From an uncultured Collinsella sp. (lineage in GTDB: Bacteria > Actinomycetota > Coriobacteriia > Coriobacteriales > Coriobacteriaceae), in the NCBI GenBank assembly GCA_902478825.1, contig CABSMK010000014.1:1-18965 (forward strand): 18,965 bases of DNA, in the 5' to 3' direction. This document shows positions 14,424 to 18,965 of this stretch, piece after piece. Below the pieces are notes generated by a model. It was not told the DNA's origin, did not search any database, and worked only from the letters and a program-made list of their open reading frames with translations. Numbering within the stretch: the first letter of the stretch is position 1; each line of letters begins with the position of its first letter. The translations under genes were made by a program, and so were the position numbers.

Positions 14424-14828
14424 GTGGCAGGTATGTCGGAAGCAACTAGGACTCGCACGCATGCGCCCGAGGTTAGACAGCGCGCCGTCGAGATCCTCCA
14501 AGAGGGGGTCGGTCATCGCGCTCTCGCCGCGGAGTGTGGCATTCCCCAGGCCACGGCTCGTCAGTGGGCCCGCGCGTATGCCGTGGGCGGTGCCGACGCC
14601 GTTCTCAATGCCGGTTCGCATCATCACACCTATTCGTACGACGTAAAGCTCGCTGTGGTTAAGGACCGTCTGGAAAACGGCTTGACGGTTCGCGAGGCCA
14701 TGATCAAGCACAAGATTCCCAGCGAGTCTTCGGTCAAGGCTTGGTGCCGTCAGTACCGCGAGAGCGGTGAGTCCGCACTGGTCGATAAGCCGCGCGGTCG
14801 CAAGCCGCGCGTTAAAAAGGCGGAATAG
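14424..14828 (+). CDS. Small two-HTH protein, IS150 InsJ-like (solitary)
   Basis: A 134-residue basic protein with two tandem helix-turn-helix units, about residues 14-56 (RQRAVEILQEGVGHRALAAE, IPQATARQWARAY) and 70-118 (VKLAVVKDRLENGLTVREAM, SSVKAWCRQYRESGESALV), and a basic tail GRKPRVKK. The arrangement matches OrfA (InsJ) of IS150/IS3 elements, but the leucine-zipper C-terminus is absent. No transposase orfB follows: an intrinsic terminator does. It is thus either a remnant or, more likely given its own promoter, terminator and intact frame, a domesticated DNA-binding protein. GTG 14424 is seven bases after AAGG; ATG 14433 is an alternative. It lies just upstream of the hydrogenase operon, so a regulatory link is possible but unproven. 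Confidence 0.8.
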   Translation: MAGMSEATRTRTHAPEVRQRAVEILQEGVGHRALAAECGIPQATARQWARAYAVGGADAVLNAGSHHHTYSYDVKLAVVKDRLENGLTVREAMIKHKIPSESSVKAWCRQYRESGESALVDKPRGRKPRVKKAE

Positions 14829-14840
14829 CGAACGGGATGG

Positions 14841-14864
14841 TGCGCCCACAGGGGCGCATTTTTC
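14841..14864 (+). terminator. Intrinsic terminator after the HTH gene
   Basis: TGCGCCC (14841-14847) pairs perfectly with GGGCGCA (14852-14858) across a four-base loop, followed by TTTTT. It starts 12 bases after the stop codon. Confidence 0.92.
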
Positions 14865-15009
14865 TTGCCGCCCCTCTACTCCAAAGCGGACAGGCTCCTT
14901 GCCCCGTACGCCTAAAACTCCCCAGTTGACCGAAAACCTGCCACCGCAACCCCGTAATTGAGCTATAACGTTAAACAATTGCAGCGTTTTTGCATGGGGG
15001 AGTGATGGT
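14865..15009 (+). promoter_or_regulatory. Upstream region of the hydrogenase operon
   Basis: This gap must hold the promoter of the hydrogenase operon, because a terminator precedes it. The best candidate area is the AT-rich stretch 14956-14980, with TATAAC (14964-14969) inside a near-palindrome TATAAC-GTTAAA. No matching -35 is visible, which may mean an activator or alternative sigma factor. GGGGGAG (14996-15002) is the ribosome binding site of the first gene. Confidence 0.4.
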
Positions 15010-17892
15010 ATGACGCTACTGTATTTCCTTACCCTGTTTCCGCTGGTACCGGCGCTGGGCATGCTGCTCGCGCGCGGTGACCGCGCCCGCGATGCGGTGG
15101 GGCTTGTAGGCTCCGGCATTATTATGGCGGTGACAGTTGTAGTCGCCGTCATGTTTTTTGGCACGGGTCCGCAGAGCTTTGAGGTTGCCTCCGGCACCTC
15201 GCATGTGCTCTCGATCATCAGCTCCGTCATCGACGTCATCCTGTGCGCCGTCATCCTGTACAACGCGTACAAATATAGGAACGCGCTCACCACGGTGCTC
15301 GGCATAGTCCAGCTGGTGGGTTCGCTCGCCTTTGCGGCCATGACGTTGCCCGCGGCCGAGGCCGTCACGGCAACGCCGCTCTACCTGGACTACATGAGCG
15401 TGATCATGGTGCTCGCCGTCGGCATCGTCGGCAGCCTAATCTGCGTGTATGCCTTGGGTTATATGAAGGACTTCCAGGCCCATGACGAGCACGAGGCCGC
15501 GCTGCGCGGGCAGACCGCGCCCGACCGTCGCCCGCAGTTCCTGGCGCTTATGTTCCTGTTCCTCTCGGCCATGTTCGTCATCGTGACGAGCGACAACCTT
15601 GAGTGGCTGTTCTGCGGCTGGGAAATCACCACCGTGTGCTCGTTCCTCATGATTGGCTACACGCGCACGCCCGAGGCCATCAAGAACGCCTTCACCCAGA
15701 TCATCCTCAACATGCTGGGCGGTATCGCGTTTTTGGCCGGACTCATGTACCTGCACGTTAACGGCATGCCGCTGACCATCTCGGGCTTGATCGAGCTTTC
15801 CGGCGCCGGTACCGCGCAATCAGCGCTGCTGGTGATGCCGGTCATCCTGTTGTCGCTCGCCGCACTCACCAAGGCCGCACAGATGCCGTTCCACACTTGG
15901 CTGCTGGGTGCCATGGTTGCCCCCACGCCCACGAGCGCCCTGCTGCACTCGTCAACCATGGTCAAAGCCGGCGTGTTCCTGATGGTCAAGCTCAGCCCGC
16001 TCTATGCTATCTATCCCGTGACTGGCTTTATGGTCACGAGTGTGGGTGCCATCACGTTTTTGCTCGCTGCCCTCATGGCCATCTCGCAGAGCAACGCCAA
16101 ACGCGTGCTCGCGTACTCCACCATTTCCAACTTGGGCCTCATCAGTGCCTGTCTGGGTGTCGGCGCGCCCGAGGCCGTATGGGCGGCCATCTTCCTGATC
16201 CTGTTCCACACGGTGGCAAAGTCGTTGCTGTTCCTGTGCGTGGGCACGGCCGAGCATCATATCGGCAGCCGCAATATCGAGGACATGGACGGTATGTTCA
16301 GCCGCATGCCGCACCTGACGCGTCTGATGATGCTGGGCATCATGGGCATGTTTGTGGCGCCGTTTGGCATGCTCGTGTCCAAGTGGGGCGCCCTGGTGGC
16401 GTTTGCGCAGACCGGCAACGTGCTCATGATCATGGTGCTTGCCTTTGGCTCGGCCGCGACGTTCTATTTTTGGGGCAAGTGGCTTGCCAAGCTTTCGGGC
16501 GTCGACCCCACGGCTCAAAACGTTGAGGTCAATGTCCATAAGACCGAATGGATGGCGCTTAACACCATCGCCGCGCTGCTGATTCTGTGCTGCGTGGCGT
16601 TTCCGGTTATCTCGAGCGGTCTGGTGTCGCCTTACTTGGCCATGGTGTTTGGCCGCGTGCCGTACGTTATTGGCAAGGACGCCATGTATCTGATGGTGGT
16701 TATCGTGGCGTTTATCGCCGTGGTGCTGCTGACTTCATTCCGCGTGAGCAACAAGCCGCACGTCAACGTGTACCTTTCGGGCGTGGGAACCGACAAATAT
16801 CGCCATTTCCGCGGTTCGATGGGACACGAGGTAAAGGCCGAAAAGCGCAATTGGTACTCGGAGGACGCCCTTGGCGAGAAGCGTATTGGCCCCGCGGGTA
16901 GCGTCGTGTGCTGCAGCATTATCTTGTTTGCGCTGCTGTGTTGCGCGTGGATTGGGCCCGAGAGACTTGCCATGAGCGCGCCCTCGGTGCTGCGCGGCAA
17001 GTATTTCGAGGGTTCGGGTGTCGTGGGCATCTTTATAGGCACCGTGGCGTTTGCCTTGGTTGCGCCGCTTGTGGGCGGTTTGATTGACGGCCTTGACCGT
17101 AAGCTTTCGGCCCGCATGCAGGGCCGTGTGGGTCCGCGTCTGCTGCAGCCCTTCTACGACGTTGCCAAGCTGCTGCGCAAGGCCCCTGCCAGCGTAAACA
17201 CCATGGACGATACCTATATGGCGTGCGCGCTCATCTTTACCGTGGTGGGCGGCGGCATCTTTGTGTCGGGCTCCAACACGCTTCTGTGCGCGTTTATGGT
17301 TACCCTCGCCGCGATCTTTGTGGTGCTGGCGTCCGCCTCGACGCAAAGCCCGTTTGCCCAGGTTGGCGCCGACCGCGAGCTGCTGCAGGTTATGAGTTAC
17401 GAGCCCGCCGTTCTGCTGATGAGCGTGGGCCTGTACCTTGCCACCGATAGCTTCGATTCCATTGCCGTGACGGGACAGTCGGCCCCCATCATCGTGTACA
17501 GCGCGCCCATTTTCCTCGCGCTGCTCGCGGTGCTTACCATCAAGCTGCGCAAGTCGCCGTTCGATCTTTCGTATTCGCATCACGCGCATCAGGAGATCGT
17601 CCAGGGCGTCGCTACCGAGATGAGCGGCGGCACGTTGGCCAAGATGACCCTTATGCACTGGTGCGAGACCGTGCTGTTTTTGATGTGGGTGGGCATGTTC
17701 TTTGTTTGGGACAACCCCGTGAGCTGGGTCGTAGCCCTGGTCGTGATGGCCGCGACGTATTTTGTCGAGGTCCTGATCGACAACACCTTCGCACGCAGCA
17801 CCTGGCGCAGCTGCTTTAGGCTCGGATGGGGCGTGGCGCTGGTGTTTGGCCTGCTCAACCTTATGCCCATCCTCGTCGACGTGTTTATTTAG
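15010..17892 (+). CDS. echA-echB: Fused EchA-EchB membrane subunit of an Ech-type [NiFe]-hydrogenase
   Basis: One 960-residue chain joins an antiporter-like NuoL/EchA half and a NuoH/EchB half, the ion-translocating membrane arm of a group 4 hydrogenase. The EchA half (about 1-650) has many membrane helices, GWE (Glu205) and the proton-channel motif region LTKAAQMPFHTWLLGAM (from 286) with APTPTSALLHSSTMVKAG. A hydrophilic stretch (about 580-630) precedes the join. The EchB half (about 665-960) shows DRKLSARMQGRVGPRLLQP (from 696) and SPFDLSYSHHAHQEIVQG, the His-rich form typical of Ech/Hyc hydrogenases rather than complex I. These are two separate genes in known ech operons. The frame is continuous. 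GGGGGAG supports the start. echC follows after 12 bases. Confidence 0.88.
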   Translation: MTLLYFLTLFPLVPALGMLLARGDRARDAVGLVGSGIIMAVTVVVAVMFFGTGPQSFEVASGTSHVLSIISSVIDVILCAVILYNAYKYRNALTTVLGIVQLVGSLAFAAMTLPAAEAVTATPLYLDYMSVIMVLAVGIVGSLICVYALGYMKDFQAHDEHEAALRGQTAPDRRPQFLALMFLFLSAMFVIVTSDNLEWLFCGWEITTVCSFLMIGYTRTPEAIKNAFTQIILNMLGGIAFLAGLMYLHVNGMPLTISGLIELSGAGTAQSALLVMPVILLSLAALTKAAQMPFHTWLLGAMVAPTPTSALLHSSTMVKAGVFLMVKLSPLYAIYPVTGFMVTSVGAITFLLAALMAISQSNAKRVLAYSTISNLGLISACLGVGAPEAVWAAIFLILFHTVAKSLLFLCVGTAEHHIGSRNIEDMDGMFSRMPHLTRLMMLGIMGMFVAPFGMLVSKWGALVAFAQTGNVLMIMVLAFGSAATFYFWGKWLAKLSGVDPTAQNVEVNVHKTEWMALNTIAALLILCCVAFPVISSGLVSPYLAMVFGRVPYVIGKDAMYLMVVIVAFIAVVLLTSFRVSNKPHVNVYLSGVGTDKYRHFRGSMGHEVKAEKRNWYSEDALGEKRIGPAGSVVCCSIILFALLCCAWIGPERLAMSAPSVLRGKYFEGSGVVGIFIGTVAFALVAPLVGGLIDGLDRKLSARMQGRVGPRLLQPFYDVAKLLRKAPASVNTMDDTYMACALIFTVVGGGIFVSGSNTLLCAFMVTLAAIFVVLASASTQSPFAQVGADRELLQVMSYEPAVLLMSVGLYLATDSFDSIAVTGQSAPIIVYSAPIFLALLAVLTIKLRKSPFDLSYSHHAHQEIVQGVATEMSGGTLAKMTLMHWCETVLFLMWVGMFFVWDNPVSWVVALVVMAATYFVEVLIDNTFARSTWRSCFRLGWGVALVFGLLNLMPILVDVFI

Positions 17893-17904
17893 GAGGCGGC
17901 ATCC

Positions 17905-18489
17905 ATGGATCATAAAATGTCGCGCTCGCCGTGGGTTATTCATTACGACGGCTCGAGCTGCAACGGATGCGATATCGAGGTGCTGGCCTCGCTCACGCCG
18001 CTGTTCGATGCGGAGCGCTTTGGCGTGGTCAACACCGGCAACCCCAAGCATGCGGATATCTTTTTAGTGACGGGCTCGGTCAACGCTCAGAACCTGCCCG
18101 TCGTGCGCCAGATCTACAACCAGATGCTCGAGCCCAAGTGCGTGGTGGCGTGCGGCATCTGCGCGTGTTCGGGCGGCGTGTTCCGCGATGCGTACAACGT
18201 GATCGGCGGCGTGGACCGCGCGATTCCCGTGGATGTGTACGCGCCCGGGTGCGCCATTCGTCCCGAGGCCGTGATCGATGCCATCGTGGAGGCGTGCGGC
18301 ATCCTGGATCAGAAGGAGGCCGTGATGCGTGCTGGCGGTGACCCGCTTACCGTGGGCGGCGCCGCTACCTGGGACGGTGGCGTTGAGCTGGGCGAGGACG
18401 GGTTTGTGGCCGCGTCTGAGGCCGGCGACGCGCCTGCCGCTGGCGACGCACCTGCTGAGACGCCCGTCGCTGCAAAGGAGGCCGAGTAA
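17905..18489 (+). CDS. echC: Ech-type hydrogenase small subunit (NuoB-like)
   Basis: The 194-residue [NiFe]-hydrogenase small subunit carries the 4Fe-4S cluster next to the active site and faces the large subunit (probably encoded beyond the window). Cluster ligands are visible as SSCNGCDIE (Cys19, Cys22), CGICACSGG (Cys86) and APGCAIRPEA (Cys116). The CxxC spacing is that of hydrogenases, not the CC pair of complex I NuoB. After about residue 145 the protein continues as a Gly/Ala/Glu/Pro-rich tail, with GDAPA repeated, beyond the usual end of the family. AGGAGG (17891-17896) overlaps the stop of the upstream fusion gene and gives the start. The stop overlaps the next start by one base (TAATG), indicating coupled translation. 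Confidence 0.9.
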   Translation: MDHKMSRSPWVIHYDGSSCNGCDIEVLASLTPLFDAERFGVVNTGNPKHADIFLVTGSVNAQNLPVVRQIYNQMLEPKCVVACGICACSGGVFRDAYNVIGGVDRAIPVDVYAPGCAIRPEAVIDAIVEACGILDQKEAVMRAGGDPLTVGGAATWDGGVELGEDGFVAASEAGDAPAAGDAPAETPVAAKEAE

Positions 18490-18965
18490 TGCAAAAGGCT
18501 ATCTATACCACCGTCGGGCTCGACGAGCTCCTGCCGCATGTGCAGGCGCTCAAGGGCGTCGGCGCGCGCTTTGTGCAAATGCACGCCGAGCGCTGTGTGG
18601 ACGACGGATCGTATCGCCTGGTCTATACGTTTATCAACGTTCGTGCTGCTCAGGAGCATATTGCGCAGGACGGCAGCTATGTAATCGAGAACCTGGTGGT
18701 TGAGGGCATCGACCAGTACCAGGAGATTCCGTCCATCAGCTCGTACTATCCGGCGGTGTTCCCGTTTGAAAATGAGGCCCACGACCTATTTGGTCTTGCC
18801 ATCACCGACATGCAGGTTGACTTTAACGGCTTTTTCTACCAGGTCTCGACCGCCGAGCCCATGAGTGTAATCACGCCCGAGGTAAAGGCCGCACGCGAGA
18901 AGGCCATGAAGGTCCGTGCCGCCGCCGAGGCCAAGGCGCGCAAGGCCGCGGCCGAGAAGCTGTCT
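18489..18965 (+). CDS. echD: Ech-type hydrogenase subunit D (NuoC-like), partial
   Basis: The first 159 codons are present; the frame is still open at the window edge. This subunit corresponds to NuoC, or the N-terminal part of HycE, and supports the hydrogenase large subunit in the peripheral arm. The recognisable core is SYYPAVFPFENEAHDLFGL (motif FPFENEAHDLFG from residue 91), the NuoC-family signature. From about residue 129 it turns into an Ala/Lys/Glu/Arg-rich helical tail, longer than a minimal EchD. It starts at the ATG overlapping the echC stop. Position and family give the gene order A-B-C-D of echABCDEF; echE (NiFe large subunit) and echF (ferredoxin-like) are expected next. Confidence 0.85.
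   Translation, partial: MQKAIYTTVGLDELLPHVQALKGVGARFVQMHAERCVDDGSYRLVYTFINVRAAQEHIAQDGSYVIENLVVEGIDQYQEIPSISSYYPAVFPFENEAHDLFGLAITDMQVDFNGFFYQVSTAEPMSVITPEVKAAREKAMKVRAAAEAKARKAAAEKLS

Noticed and set aside
14941..14950. Fragment of the 6108-6170 repeat (CCACCGCAAC) before the hydrogenase operon
   Set aside because: Ten bases only, without the partner arm; chance match cannot be excluded.
14376..15368. 330-codon minus-strand frame across the HTH gene and the start of echA
   Set aside because: It overlaps a promoter, a terminator and two supported genes, and has no recognisable domain.
16735..18051. 438-codon minus-strand frame opposite echA-echB and echC
   Set aside because: His/Gln/Ala-rich shadow with no domain; it crosses two real plus-strand genes.

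Overview
The window is GC-rich bacterial chromosome with closely packed genes. Gene content and style (energy-coupling-factor vitamin transporter, fused FolP-FolK, Ech-type hydrogenase genes, GC-rich codon use, hairpin repeats between genes) point to an anaerobic gut actinobacterium of the Coriobacteriia, most likely Collinsella or a close relative. That assignment is recognition, not a database match.

Layout. (1) 45-2635, minus strand: glmU then prs, separated by a probable terminator and a prs leader. (2) 2668-6083, plus strand: a three-gene ECF transporter operon, ecfT, a double-ATPase ecfA and an S component, starting from a good sigma70-type promoter. The ecfA linker contains a segment bounded by inverted repeats that looks like an in-frame repeat insertion. 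(3) 6084-6233: a convergent gap filled with palindromic repeats. (4) 6234-7052, minus: exonuclease III; 7188-7940, plus: a Sir2 deacetylase. (5) 8036-10474, plus: a FolP-FolK fusion with a long low-complexity insert, then a degenerate biotin-ligase-like protein, closed by a hairpin terminator. (6) 10620-11393, minus: type III pantothenate kinase. (7) 11530-11705: an initiator tRNA with promoter and terminator, followed by another inverted repeat. (8) 11953-13983, plus: a 2,4-dienoyl-CoA reductase/enoate-reductase-type flavoprotein with a strong terminator. (9) 14100-14860: an AT-richer stretch leading to a single small two-HTH protein of IS150 InsJ type with its own promoter and terminator. 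(10) 15010 to the window end, plus: the start of an operon in echABCDEF order, with echA and echB fused into one 960-residue membrane protein, then echC and a partial echD.

Together the genes cover precursors for nucleotides and cell wall (PRPP, UDP-GlcNAc), cofactor supply (vitamin uptake, folate, CoA, possibly biotin transfer) and anaerobic redox metabolism (flavin/Fe-S reductase, membrane-bound [NiFe]-hydrogenase). The most unusual items are the EchA-EchB fusion, the repeat-like segment inside ecfA, the degenerate biotin ligase and the solitary InsJ-like protein beside the hydrogenase operon. No CRISPR array, complete insertion sequence or rRNA is visible.
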